Shown: positions 18,806 through 27,930, numbered from the stretch's first letter. The stretch: DNA of 64,000 nucleotides from Cellulophaga sp. Hel_I_12 (GCF_000799565.1 NZ_JUHB01000001.1:124001-188000), one strand, 5' to 3'. Translations and numbers: made by a program. The notes: generated by a model not told the origin, from the letters alone.

Positions 18806-19357
18806 TTAATGCGTGTCGTTAAGTTCTTTAAACAAAGGTAGCACTTTATCTTTATCAGAAATAATTAAATCGCTTTCGGGTAATTGCCAATCTATATTTA
18901 ATGTCCTATCGTTATAAATAATACCAGCTTCCGAATCTTTATGGTAATAATTATCGCATTTGTAGAAGAATATAGCTGTTTTGCTTAAGGTCACAAAACC
19001 ATGTGCGCATCCTTTTGGAATAAAAAGTTGTTTCCGATTTTTTTGAGATAACACAGTACTATGAATTTTACCATAGGTGGTAGAATCTTGTCGTATATCA
19101 ACAACAACATCAAGAACGATGCCGTCTAAAACACGAACTAATTTGGCTTGGGCATGTGCTCCTTTTTGAAAATGTAGACCTCTCAGTACCCCTTTGTACG
19201 AATAGGATTGATTGTCTTGAACAAAATTTATTTTTTGCTGAATAGCTTCTTCTAATTTCTGATGGTTAAAACTCTCAAAAAAGTAACCTCTTTCATCTTT
19301 GAAAACCTGCGGAATAATTTCGTAGCAATCTTTTATTGTCGTAGGATTTATATCCAT
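18806..19357 (-). CDS. rfbC: dTDP-4-dehydrorhamnose 3,5-epimerase
   Basis: A 183-residue cupin epimerase that converts the 4-keto-6-deoxyglucose intermediate to the L-rhamnose configuration. Family motifs include FKDERGYFFESFN, GVLRGLHFQ with the active-site His, and IPKGCAHGFVTLS. Length is standard for RmlC. It lies 57 bases downstream of the LytTR regulator gene and 18 bases upstream of rfbD. The gap to the regulator contains only a 6-bp hairpin (TAGCAC/GTGCTA, 19387-19401) without a T-run, so readthrough from the signalling operon is possible. Confidence 0.96.
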   Translation of the reverse strand: MDINPTTIKDCYEIIPQVFKDERGYFFESFNHQKLEEAIQQKINFVQDNQSYSYKGVLRGLHFQKGAHAQAKLVRVLDGIVLDVVVDIRQDSTTYGKIHSTVLSQKNRKQLFIPKGCAHGFVTLSKTAIFFYKCDNYYHKDSEAGIIYNDRTLNIDWQLPESDLIISDKDKVLPLFKELNDTH

Positions 19358-19414
19358 TTTTTTACTTTTTTCTAGTTTTTTTCGGGTAGCACTTCGTGCT
19401 AAGCGCTATTAAAA

Positions 19415-20134
19415 TTACAATAAATTTAATCTTCTCATGAGCTCTGGCCTGTTTGACCTACTGATGGGTATAACACTTTTTTCTATGAGTACACTATTAT
19501 CCTCAATATCAATAATTTTAGTAAAATTAATAATAAAAGAACGGTGAATCTGAAGATAGATGCTTTCTGGAAGTTTATCTTTTATATTTTTTAAGGTATT
19601 ATGTACTCTATATTCTTTTTTATCTGTTTTTACTTCGATGTAATCTCCCTTCGCCTCAATAAAAAGTATTTCACTGAATTTTAATTTAATTAATCTTCGG
19701 TCAATATTGATGTATAACTCATCTCCTAAATTTGAGGAACTACTGGTCTCTTGTTGAGGCGAACTTGTTTTAAGCGTTACTTCTAAAGACTTTTTTACTT
19801 TTAAAATTGATTTTTCGAAACGCTCTTGAGTTATAGGTTTCACCAAATAATCTACAATAGTTTCATATTCATAAGCTTCAATCGCAAAATCGGTATCTGA
19901 GGTTGTCAGTACAATTCTAGGCGGATTTTTAAGGGTTTGTACAAAATCTATACCTGTGAAACCAGGCATATGTATGTCTAAAAAAATGACGTCTACTTGC
20001 TGTTGATTTAAAAATTTGATAGCATCCATTGCATTAGAAAATGATTCGACAACCTCTAAATTTGGAATTTTTGAACACAGTTGTTCTACAATCACTCTAG
20101 CCATAGCTTCATCATCTACAATAATACACTTCAT
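19415..20134 (-). CDS. LytTR-type response regulator
   Basis: A 239-residue transcription regulator. The N-terminal receiver domain (about 1-118) has the acidic pair at DDE (residues 7-9), phospho-acceptor Asp53 in FLDIHMPGFTG, and the conserved Lys in LVKPI. The C-terminal LytTR domain (about 135-239) contains LFIEAKGDYIEVKTD and IHRSFIINFTKI, as in AgrA/LytR regulators that bind DNA through a beta-fold. It is the only DNA-binding protein in the signalling run and so its likely output. It follows the HPt gene by 9 bases and precedes rfbC. Confidence 0.95.
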   Translation of the reverse strand: MKCIIVDDEAMARVIVEQLCSKIPNLEVVESFSNAMDAIKFLNQQQVDVIFLDIHMPGFTGIDFVQTLKNPPRIVLTTSDTDFAIEAYEYETIVDYLVKPITQERFEKSILKVKKSLEVTLKTSSPQQETSSSSNLGDELYINIDRRLIKLKFSEILFIEAKGDYIEVKTDKKEYRVHNTLKNIKDKLPESIYLQIHRSFIINFTKIIDIEDNSVLIEKSVIPISRSNRPELMRRLNLL

Positions 20135-20143
20135 CTTTTATTT

Positions 20144-20461
20144 TTATAAGGTTTTACAATAGGTGTCAATTTTGTCTAAGATAGCTGAAAAAGTTTCTTT
20201 TAAGGCATCATCTTTTTCATTTAAGGCCGCTTCAAAACTCACTGCTAATTTATAATCTTCGGTTAAACCAAGAATGCTTAGTTTATGCTTCACTTTATGC
20301 ACCAGATCACCCGTTCTTTTAAAATTTTGTTCCCGTACACTTTTTAGGTATTCTTCTTTTTCTAAAGGAATTTCTTCTTTTAGAACATTGATAAATTTTT
20401 GTTCAAAGGCGAGGTCACCAGCCGAAAGTTCTTTTATATAAACTAAGTTAGGTTGTTGCAT
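20144..20461 (-). CDS. HPt domain phosphotransfer protein
   Basis: A 105-residue, all-helical stand-alone HPt protein. The phosphorylated residue is probably His55 in LVHKVKHKLSILG, which aligns with the HxLKG motif of HPt domains. Such proteins pass a phosphate between receiver domains. Its position, 4 bases after the second histidine kinase and 9 bases before the LytTR regulator, suggests it carries the phosphate between the lone receiver and the LytTR regulator. The order of transfer is inference, because neither kinase has its own receiver domain. Confidence 0.88.
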   Translation of the reverse strand: MQQPNLVYIKELSAGDLAFEQKFINVLKEEIPLEKEEYLKSVREQNFKRTGDLVHKVKHKLSILGLTEDYKLAVSFEAALNEKDDALKETFSAILDKIDTYCKTL

Positions 20462-20465
20462 CCTG

Positions 20466-21527
20466 TTATTTTTTTAAGGTAAAAAAGAAAGTAGTACCTA
20501 TATGCTCTTTTGACTCTAGCCAAACATCACCTTCATAAATATTTACTACTTTTTTAACCAAAGCAAGGCCTATTCCAGTGGCACTAGAATTGTTTTCTAA
20601 TTTTTTAAACATATGGAAGATAGTCTCCTTATGCTTATCCGCAATACCTCTACCGTTATCTGTAATGGAAAATTTCCAAAAATTAGGATCTTCGATAATT
20701 GCGATTGTGATTAGCCCATGGTCTTTATGCTCCGTTGCTGCAATAGCATTGGTTATTAAATTTTTAAAAAGTTGTTCAATTTTATATTTTTCTGCAAGTA
20801 TTGTCGGTAGGGAACTTACGATGTTGATTTGAGTTGTTTCCGGAAAATAAATCGTATTTTTTATTTCCTCAATAAGTTTATTTAAGTCTAAACTAATCAT
20901 TTCTTCTTCTAATGAATCAATCACAGCATGCTTTAGAATACCATCAATAAGGGCATCAATTTTTTCAATATTTTGCGAGACTAGTTTGCAATTTTCTTTG
21001 CTTGATTCGGAAAATTTATCTTTTTCTTCATCCAAAATCCAGCACATTAGTGCATTAATATTACGAATTGGGGATTTAAGGTCATGAGATACTATGTGAG
21101 CATAATCTTTCAATGCGTCATTTTGCCGCTCTAAATTTTTCAACATGGTGTTCTTTTCTGCAGTCATTTTAACAATATCATGCGCTTGATTTTCTATTTT
21201 CGCAGCTAATTCTAAAGCATCGATTTCTAATATTTCCTTTGATTTCCATGAATTCTTCTCTTGATCGTTAGAACTATTTAATACCTCAATTGCCTTTTTT
21301 AATATATTTAAAATCTTACGTTCACTCTCTGCTTCTGCATGTAAGTCCTGATTTGCTTTAAAAAGCTCATCGGAACTTAAATTCATGGCTCTTTGTACCA
21401 TATTAGCTTTATCATCGTAGTCCGAATACGATTTATCAATTGCCTCTAAAAAAACATTTATTTTCTCAGAATCTTTTAAATTCTCAGGTAAATATTTGCG
21501 TACTTGTCTTTTTAAAAGTGAGTGCAT
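20466..21527 (-). CDS. Soluble sensor histidine kinase (paired with FIST gene)
   Basis: A 353-residue histidine kinase without a transmembrane segment. The N-terminal 125 residues are helical and probably coiled-coil. A HisKA domain carries the phospho-His in AHIVSHDLKSPIRN, followed by an HATPase domain with the N-box (LFKNLITNAIAA) and G-boxes (DNGRGIAD, TGIGLALVKK). The ATG at 21525-21527 shares its A with the TAA stop of the FIST gene (TAATG), so translation is probably coupled. In-frame codons further upstream overlap the FIST gene and are not needed. Its catalytic half closely resembles that of the four-PAS kinase two genes away, pointing to duplication within the cluster. Confidence 0.93.
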   Translation of the reverse strand: MHSLLKRQVRKYLPENLKDSEKINVFLEAIDKSYSDYDDKANMVQRAMNLSSDELFKANQDLHAEAESERKILNILKKAIEVLNSSNDQEKNSWKSKEILEIDALELAAKIENQAHDIVKMTAEKNTMLKNLERQNDALKDYAHIVSHDLKSPIRNINALMCWILDEEKDKFSESSKENCKLVSQNIEKIDALIDGILKHAVIDSLEEEMISLDLNKLIEEIKNTIYFPETTQINIVSSLPTILAEKYKIEQLFKNLITNAIAATEHKDHGLITIAIIEDPNFWKFSITDNGRGIADKHKETIFHMFKKLENNSSATGIGLALVKKVVNIYEGDVWLESKEHIGTTFFFTLKK

Positions 21528-22660
21528 TATTCGCTGATAAGTGTTAAAGTCATGGTTTGGTTGTGCAATTTGCATCCTATTTGATTAGAAAAAGGAGATA
21601 ATTCTCCATAAGAGTAAAAACCAGCAATTACCGCCTGACCACCAATTGCTTCAATCACCTCTTCTATTTCTTCTTCTGTTCGTTGGTTCATTACCAATTT
21701 GCGGCCGATACAACTTACGAGTAAAGCAAGTTCTGGTTTTTTTGTTCGATTGCGCATGGCATACATAGCAGCCTTAGATGCTCCTTCGGCAATATCATCA
21801 ACCGTAGACATCATTAATTGTACTGTTGAACCTTCTGGCACATCACCTGCCAATATCATGGTATTTTCTTTTTCGTCTATATTTAAAATAGTGCGTACAA
21901 CGGTCTCATTACTGCCTTTTACGCGCAAATTGAGGGGATATAATAAGGCTGCTTGTGGCAGTTCATTAGATTTATCACCTAAATACTTTTTATATAAGTC
22001 TAGGGCTGGTTTACCATCTAATTCGTATAATACATTCTCTCTAGATTTTGTAATGTTACGAATAGGACCAAAAGCACTCCAACCTCCATAATTAGCACAG
22101 GTTATTTCTAAATGGTCACCATATAATCCTACGGCTACAATTTCGCCAGATTTAGGGTTTGAATTATAGGAAGCTAAGGTTTTTTCAAACCGAGCATCAT
22201 CGCCACATAAACCACCCGTAATGATAATATTATCTGGGCAATTTTTTTCTAAACCTTGAATAAGCGCACTACCATTTACCAAATTTCCATCAGAAACAAT
22301 GAATAAATGTTTTAGGCCTTCTTTTGAAAATTTATCGGTTAGTGCTTCTCCTAATTTTTCAGAATTGTTTTCAAAATCATGAATATTTTTAGAATGAATA
22401 TGATATTGACTTTTTTCGAATTCTATAGCGGTTAACGTAATACTTTCATCGTAAACATTTTCACCTAAAATTTCTCCAGATGTTGATCCAAAAACAATAT
22501 TTCCTATTGGGAACATTGCTTTTAATTCATCATAAATTGTTAGAGACTCTAATGAAAACCTATTGCCAAATACGAGAACTAACGGATTTTTTAAATCGAT
22601 TTTTTCTGAAGTGAAATACCATTCTTTCCCCTTTTCTTTGATCGCTTGAACTGTTTTCAT
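21527..22660 (-). CDS. FIST domain sensor protein (NosP-like candidate)
   Basis: A 377-residue cytoplasmic protein with a FIST N domain (about 25-220) and FIST C domain (about 225-365), shown by FGSTSGEILGENVYDESI, GLCGDDARFEKT, YELDGKPALDLYKKYLG and FYSYGELSP. FIST domains are sensory, and one group, NosP, binds heme and nitric oxide and controls a neighbouring histidine kinase. Here the gene overlaps a histidine kinase gene on each side (ATGA with the upstream kinase, TAATG with the downstream one). The context supports a sensor role. Heme or NO binding by this protein is inference; FIST proteins were first proposed to sense small ligands such as amino acids. Confidence 0.88.
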   Translation of the reverse strand: MKTVQAIKEKGKEWYFTSEKIDLKNPLVLVFGNRFSLESLTIYDELKAMFPIGNIVFGSTSGEILGENVYDESITLTAIEFEKSQYHIHSKNIHDFENNSEKLGEALTDKFSKEGLKHLFIVSDGNLVNGSALIQGLEKNCPDNIIITGGLCGDDARFEKTLASYNSNPKSGEIVAVGLYGDHLEITCANYGGWSAFGPIRNITKSRENVLYELDGKPALDLYKKYLGDKSNELPQAALLYPLNLRVKGSNETVVRTILNIDEKENTMILAGDVPEGSTVQLMMSTVDDIAEGASKAAMYAMRNRTKKPELALLVSCIGRKLVMNQRTEEEIEEVIEAIGGQAVIAGFYSYGELSPFSNQIGCKLHNQTMTLTLISE

Positions 22661-25053
22661 TTTTGTTTTTTTAAGGTGAAGAAAAAGGTTGTGCCCACAC
22701 CAATTTCACTTTCTAACCAAACTTTACCTTGGTAAAGATCTATTATTTTTTTCACGATAGATAAGCCTATGCCTGTAGACCTTTCTTTGTTTCCAACTGA
22801 TTGAAATATTTTGAAAATTTTCTCGTGATATTCTATAGGAATACCTACACCGTTATCTTTAATACTAAATTCCCAATGTGTACTCGTTTCCTTACAACCT
22901 ATCTCCACCAAGCCCTTATCCCTTTCAATATGAACTACAGCATTGCTCAGGATGTTCTGAAATAATTGGTGAATTTTTGTTTTATCGGCTAGGACAATAG
23001 GTAGTTCATTTGTGATTTTTATTTGAACGTGATCCGGTATAAAAATAATATCTGTAATTTCTGATATTACTTCGTTAACGTTGACATTCGTTGCGGCCAT
23101 GGTATCACTGCTAATGGTAGAATATTTTAAAATACCATCAATTAAACTATCCATTGCTTCCACTTTTTCTTGCATCATCGCCAAATTGTTTTTCCCCGCT
23201 TCGTCTAAAACATTTTTATAATCTTCGTTTAACCAACTCGATAGGGCACTGATACTTCGCAGCGGTGATTTTAAATCGTGAGAAACAATATGTGCATACT
23301 CTTGTAAACCTTGGTTGCTTGTTTCTAGTTCTTGTACTAACTTTTCTTTTTGGAGTTCTAATAATTTCTGATTGGTGATATCTAAATGAATACCTAAAGA
23401 ACCTATAACGTTTCCTCTTTCATCATATCGTGGAGCGCCACTGACCAACCAATATCGCAGTTCACCCGAAGGATGTACGACTTCTACTTGGTACGAATCA
23501 GATTCCCCATTAATTCTTCTATCTGTTTTTTCAATAACGACATTTTTATTTACTACGTTTAAAACCTCTAAAGCATTTTTATTTAAGAGCTGATCTTCAC
23601 TATAGCCACTTAAGGTACAAAAGCTTTGATTGACCATTTGTATCACGTCATTCGTATCAACTTCAACTAGACCTAAATTCATATTGGCTATGATGCTGCT
23701 GTATTTTTCTTTTTGCTGCTCTAAATTGTTTTTGTAATTCCTTGCAATAGTAATATCGGTGTAGGCCCAAAGATGCCCGTTGTACACATCATTTTTAAAA
23801 ACGGGAATATAATCGCGTTGCAAAATACGACCATCGACCATTTCAAGAATATCCCCAAGAACAAGTTTTTTTTCTTCAACAATGTTATTGACGCGATCAA
23901 TTGTTTTTTCAGGATCTTTAAAAAGTACTTTTGAGTTTTCAATGGCTTTGGAACAATCAAAGCCTTTTAACCTTTCTGGTGGGATAAATATATTAAAGAT
24001 ATCACAGAAAATTTTATTCGTCAAGGCAATTTTTCGGTCTTGATCTTCAACTAAAATCCCTGTATTTAAATTCGCAATTAACGAGGATAAACGATCTTCA
24101 GATGCTTTTAACTGTTCTTCTGCTTTTAGTTCATTGGAAATGTCTTCAATTAAAGCAACTCGGTAGTCGATTACTCCATGAGCTGTTTTAACCGCACTAA
24201 TGGTTGTTTTTCCTGAGAGTATAGTGCCATCTTTTTTAGTGTATTTTTTTATGATAGAAAAGTGGTCTATTTCCCCTTTATTCATTTTATCATTTAGTGA
24301 GTTTTCTAGGTCAATATCCCCACTGGCTGAAATAGTATCAAGTGTATATTTTTTTATTTCAGCTATAGGATACCCAACCAAATCCAGAAACGCATGGTTT
24401 GCTTTAATAATCTTTTCATTAGTATCGCTAAGTACAATACCTAAGGAGGAGTTTTCAAAAATAATATCAAGTTGTTTTTTTTGTTCTGCTAATAATTGTT
24501 TTATTTGAGTCTCTTCACTAATATCTCTAATAACTCCTTGAGCACCTATGGGCTGTCTGTTTTTGTCATAAATTAATGAACCGTTCACTTCCACAAATTT
24601 TTCGGTACCGCATCTTAAAGTGAGTTTTGGACGGTATTTTTTTATGGAGCCAACTTCCATCAATTTTTTAAAAGACTCATAGGTGTATTCTATATAGTCT
24701 TCATGAACTAGGGCGGTTAAATTTATGGGTTCTGTGTTGGTGTTAAAACCTAGGAAATTTTTTGCAGAATCATTCATTTTAATCACATTCCCTAATAGGT
24801 CCATCACCACATAGGGATCAATGATATTGATGAAAATACCATCTATTTCAGAAGATTTTTCGCTTAAATGGTTTTCAAGTCGGTTGTTCGCCTGCTTTAA
24901 ATGGTGAATGGTATCATATAATTCTTTTGATTTAGCTTCAAGAATACTTTCAGCTTGCTTTCTTGCTCTTATTTGGCGGTCTAATGCTCTTTGTAATAAT
25001 GAAACATCGTTAACATCAGCATTGTTTAGAGAATAGTTTTTAGTATGCATCAT
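22657..25053 (-). CDS. Four-PAS soluble sensor histidine kinase
   Basis: A 798-residue cytoplasmic kinase. A coiled coil (about 15-65) is followed by four PAS-like domains at about 70-185, 190-310, 320-430 and 445-560, each ending in a DIS/DIT motif (IRDISEE, IEDISNE, YTDITIA, HLDITNQ) as is usual for PAS/PAC. Then come a HisKA domain with the phospho-His in AHIVSHDLKSPLRS and an HATPase domain with DNGVGIP and TGIGLSIVKK. There is no receiver domain. The start (ATGATG at 25053) overlaps the end of the H-NOX gene by 14 bases, and the stop overlaps the FIST start (ATGA). It is the likely partner of H-NOX. Confidence 0.94.
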   Translation of the reverse strand: MMHTKNYSLNNADVNDVSLLQRALDRQIRARKQAESILEAKSKELYDTIHHLKQANNRLENHLSEKSSEIDGIFINIIDPYVVMDLLGNVIKMNDSAKNFLGFNTNTEPINLTALVHEDYIEYTYESFKKLMEVGSIKKYRPKLTLRCGTEKFVEVNGSLIYDKNRQPIGAQGVIRDISEETQIKQLLAEQKKQLDIIFENSSLGIVLSDTNEKIIKANHAFLDLVGYPIAEIKKYTLDTISASGDIDLENSLNDKMNKGEIDHFSIIKKYTKKDGTILSGKTTISAVKTAHGVIDYRVALIEDISNELKAEEQLKASEDRLSSLIANLNTGILVEDQDRKIALTNKIFCDIFNIFIPPERLKGFDCSKAIENSKVLFKDPEKTIDRVNNIVEEKKLVLGDILEMVDGRILQRDYIPVFKNDVYNGHLWAYTDITIARNYKNNLEQQKEKYSSIIANMNLGLVEVDTNDVIQMVNQSFCTLSGYSEDQLLNKNALEVLNVVNKNVVIEKTDRRINGESDSYQVEVVHPSGELRYWLVSGAPRYDERGNVIGSLGIHLDITNQKLLELQKEKLVQELETSNQGLQEYAHIVSHDLKSPLRSISALSSWLNEDYKNVLDEAGKNNLAMMQEKVEAMDSLIDGILKYSTISSDTMAATNVNVNEVISEITDIIFIPDHVQIKITNELPIVLADKTKIHQLFQNILSNAVVHIERDKGLVEIGCKETSTHWEFSIKDNGVGIPIEYHEKIFKIFQSVGNKERSTGIGLSIVKKIIDLYQGKVWLESEIGVGTTFFFTLKKQK

Positions 25054-25585
25054 GAACAATATCAAATTTAACTTCCGTTCCGTCTTCTTTTAAGACCTCA
25101 TACGATAGGCTACATTTTCCATTAAAATGTTCAAATGTTTTTTCAATAAGCCCTTGTTCCAATCGATACAAACCCCTCGAGGAGCTGTAAATCATCACTA
25201 TAGAGGTATCCGATTTTTCAAGTATTTTAAATGAGGGGAGCTCTGCGCCTGGATATAATTTTTTTACATGAACGTGAATATGATCTTCGATCGCATATAG
25301 TAAATCAATGGGAGACGAATAACTTTCAATTACTTCTGGATGCGACTTTGAAAGTCCATCAAAAAGATACAAACCTAAAGCGTAGATTAAATCACTAGCG
25401 GGTGTATTGACCTCTGCACTTAAATTTGTGAGAAGGCTAAGCATTTCGTTAAAACTGTAGGTACCGACAGAGGTGTAAATACCTTCAGAGGGCAATTGAG
25501 AGTTCTCTATGATGGTATCCACAACCTGTAGGCCATACATGGATTCTACCATTTCTAAAAAATCAGTAAAGATAATTCCCTTCAT
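25040..25585 (-). CDS. H-NOX heme nitric oxide/oxygen-binding protein
   Basis: A 181-residue heme sensor. The proximal heme ligand is His104 in the segment IHVHVKKLYPGAELPSF, which aligns with His105 of soluble guanylate cyclase beta-1 (LHDHLATIYPG). The propionate-binding YxSxR motif is Tyr133-Ser135-Arg137 (YSSSR). The N-terminus MKGIIFTDFLEMVE is typical. The family binds NO through ferrous heme and, in bacteria, commonly regulates a histidine kinase or cyclic-di-GMP enzyme encoded beside it. The ATG at 25583-25585 was chosen over a TTG two codons upstream. The gene overlaps the four-PAS kinase gene by 14 bases and follows the lone receiver gene after 75 bases. Confidence 0.95.
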   Translation of the reverse strand: MKGIIFTDFLEMVESMYGLQVVDTIIENSQLPSEGIYTSVGTYSFNEMLSLLTNLSAEVNTPASDLIYALGLYLFDGLSKSHPEVIESYSSPIDLLYAIEDHIHVHVKKLYPGAELPSFKILEKSDTSIVMIYSSSRGLYRLEQGLIEKTFEHFNGKCSLSYEVLKEDGTEVKFDIVHDAY

Positions 25586-25660
25586 ACTCAAAATAATTTG
25601 AGCGAAAAGTAAGAAAATTAGTACCTATTCTAAAAAAAATGTTGTGAAACCTACAATTTC

Positions 25661-26062
25661 CTATGCCTTCACTAGCTCATTTGTTTGCCAGTACGCTAAA
25701 ACTGCAGTTAACTTTTGTTCGTAATCTTCGTATTTTAGTGGTTTAATGACGTATCCAGCGATGCCAATTCGATAACATTCTAATAAATCAGCTCTATTCT
25801 CAGAAGTGGTAAGAATAATTGTAGGAATATATTTGTACTGTTCGTCAGCCTTTAAAATTTGTAAAAATTCGATACCACTCATTCGTGGCATGTTCAAATC
25901 TAAAAGAATAATATCAGGCAATGATTCACTATTTTTAAGGGCATCAATGGCTTGTTCCCCATTTTTAGCTTCGATAATCGTATGCCTGGATGCTATTTTT
26001 GAAAGTGTTCTTTGAAACTTCATACTTTCAATCATATCGTCTTCGATAAATAGTATATTCAT
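25661..26062 (-). CDS. CheY-like single-domain response regulator
   Basis: A 133-residue receiver domain with no output domain. The acidic pair is in IEDDM (residues 6-10), the phospho-acceptor is Asp55 in LLDLNMPRMSG, the switch Thr is in ILTTSE, and the conserved Lys is in VIKPL. It is the first gene of the minus-strand signalling run. Lone receivers often act as phosphate shuttles to HPt proteins or as allosteric feedback elements, and an HPt protein is encoded five genes downstream. A near-consensus -7 box (CATCTTTG on the minus strand, 26089 to 26082) lies 20 bases upstream of the ATG. Confidence 0.94.
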   Translation of the reverse strand: MNILFIEDDMIESMKFQRTLSKIASRHTIIEAKNGEQAIDALKNSESLPDIILLDLNMPRMSGIEFLQILKADEQYKYIPTIILTTSENRADLLECYRIGIAGYVIKPLKYEDYEQKLTAVLAYWQTNELVKA

Positions 26063-26302
26063 TACCCTTTTATTTAGACTACAAAGATGTACTTTAAATG
26101 AATAGCAACTGAATTTGTATAGATGAAATGCAGTTTACTGTCGATGAATGGTATGTTTCTGTCGTTCTGCGTATTTCAAATTAACCCGAAAATTCTTACA
26201 AATTACTTATTGTTGGATTTTATTTCTATTTTTTGAAGCTCCTTTCCTTTAATCCATATCATAAAAAATGATTACTTTTCGCTACTTAAAAGCAAACGCA
26301 AT

Positions 26303-27772
26303 TTGAATCCACTACTCGTATTAGGAATTATAGTTATTTATTTTGCCCTTTTAATGGGGATATCGTATTTCACCTCAAAAAGCAGAAGTGACGAATCGTA
26401 CTTTACGGGAGATAGGCAATCGCCTTGGTTTCTAGTGGCCTTTGGCATGGTAGGAGCAGGGCTTTCAGGGGTTACTTTTGTATCACTACCTGGGATGGTC
26501 GGCAACAATTACTTTTATTTTTTTCAGTTTATATTAGGCAACGTTGTGGGTTATTTATTTATAACCTTTGTGCTTATTCCTCTTTATTTTAGACTTAGAC
26601 TGGTATCTATTTACGGGTATCTTAAAGAGCGTTTTGGGGTAAAGTCGTATAAAACGGGTTCTTTGTTTTTTTTAGTTTCCCAATCTTTTGGTGCAGCCTT
26701 GCGACTGCTTTTGGCTACCAAAATTTTACAGTTTGCACTCTTTGATCAGTTAAACATTCCCTTTTTTTTAACGGTAATCATTATTTTGGTTTTGGTTTGG
26801 TTGTACACTAATAAATCGGGAATTAAAACCATTGTTTGGACAGATACCTTACAAACTACCTTTTTAATTCTAGGTGCTGTTATCTCTATCTATTCGATTA
26901 CCACATCCTTGTCTATCTCCTTTTCAGAATCCGTCACGAAAGTTACAGAACATGCCTATTTTAATATTTTTAATTGGGATGAGGGTTCAGGAAATAATTT
27001 TTACAAACAGTTTATTGCAGGCATTTTAGTAGCTATTGCCATGATTGGCTTAGATCAGAATATGATGCAAAAAACACTTACCTGTAAAACACAATGGGAT
27101 GCGCAAAAAAATACCTTAACCTATAGTCTAATTTTAGCCTTCACACAATTTTTGTTTTTAGGATTAGGAGTGTTACTCTATATATATGCCGAGCAAAACG
27201 GAATTGCTTTAGACCTTGACGCTACCGGAAAATTCGTCAATACGGACACCTTATTTCCTAATCTAGCCCTAAATTATTTAGGACCCGTTGCCGGAATTTT
27301 CTTTTTATTGGGTATTATAGCCGCATCATTTTCTAGTGTAGATTCTTCCTTAACGGCCTTAACCACATCGTTCACTTATGATTTTTTAGAGCTGTCTAAG
27401 AAATCGAGTCAAGAGCGTACCCAACTAAAAAATTGGGTTTTATTGGGTTTTTCAACGGTTATTTTCATTATTATTATGGCATTTTCAGGGAGTAAAGGCG
27501 ATGTAATCTCGCTAATTTTTAAGGTTGCAGGGTATACCTATGGCCCACTATTAGGACTCTATATGTTTGGAATGTTCACAAAAATTAGGGTCATTGATCG
27601 GTATGTGCCGGTGATATGTGTCGCAGCCCCGGTATTAACCTTTATCTTAAGTGATTTTTTGCTGGCGAATTACGCCTTTGATCTAGGATTTGTGAATATT
27701 GCCGTTAATGCTACCATTACTATTTTCGGCTTGGTATTGGTTAAAACGCGGAGCAATACCCAGACCATTTAA
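26303..27772 (+). CDS. Sodium:solute symporter (SSF family)
   Basis: A 489-residue membrane protein with about 13 hydrophobic helices. The SSF fold is shown by SDESYFTGDRQSPWFLVAFGMVGAG-type sequence in the first loop, LSGVTFVSLPG, and a conserved ASFSSVDSSLTALTTSF segment that includes sodium-site serines. The substrate cannot be read from the sequence; sugars, carboxylates or nucleosides are all possible. The start appears to be TTG (26303-26305), because no ATG or GTG occurs in frame before the first helix. It diverges from the signalling run across 240 bases. Confidence 0.92.
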   Translation: MNPLLVLGIIVIYFALLMGISYFTSKSRSDESYFTGDRQSPWFLVAFGMVGAGLSGVTFVSLPGMVGNNYFYFFQFILGNVVGYLFITFVLIPLYFRLRLVSIYGYLKERFGVKSYKTGSLFFLVSQSFGAALRLLLATKILQFALFDQLNIPFFLTVIIILVLVWLYTNKSGIKTIVWTDTLQTTFLILGAVISIYSITTSLSISFSESVTKVTEHAYFNIFNWDEGSGNNFYKQFIAGILVAIAMIGLDQNMMQKTLTCKTQWDAQKNTLTYSLILAFTQFLFLGLGVLLYIYAEQNGIALDLDATGKFVNTDTLFPNLALNYLGPVAGIFFLLGIIAASFSSVDSSLTALTTSFTYDFLELSKKSSQERTQLKNWVLLGFSTVIFIIIMAFSGSKGDVISLIFKVAGYTYGPLLGLYMFGMFTKIRVIDRYVPVICVAAPVLTFILSDFLLANYAFDLGFVNIAVNATITIFGLVLVKTRSNTQTI

Positions 27773-27875
27773 AAATTTTAGTTATCGCATTTGAGTTCGT
27801 TTTTGGCAGATTTTAATAGGTAAAGCTTTCATAACGAAGCTTTTGTAATTAAGTTAAAATTTCCTTTAAATTTAA

Positions 27876-27907
27876 TTGCAGATTATTTATTGAAAACAGT
27901 ATATTTG
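27876..27907 (+). promoter_or_regulatory. Bacteroidota-type promoter for tRNA-Arg
   Basis: A -33 TTG (27876-27878) and a perfect -7 box TATATTTG (27900-27907) are separated by 21 bases. This matches the TTTG/TAnnTTTG consensus of Bacteroidota primary sigma factor. Transcription should begin near 27914, about 17 bases before the tRNA. Confidence 0.75.
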
Positions 27908-27930
27908 CACCCTCAAAACACATTTGTTTT

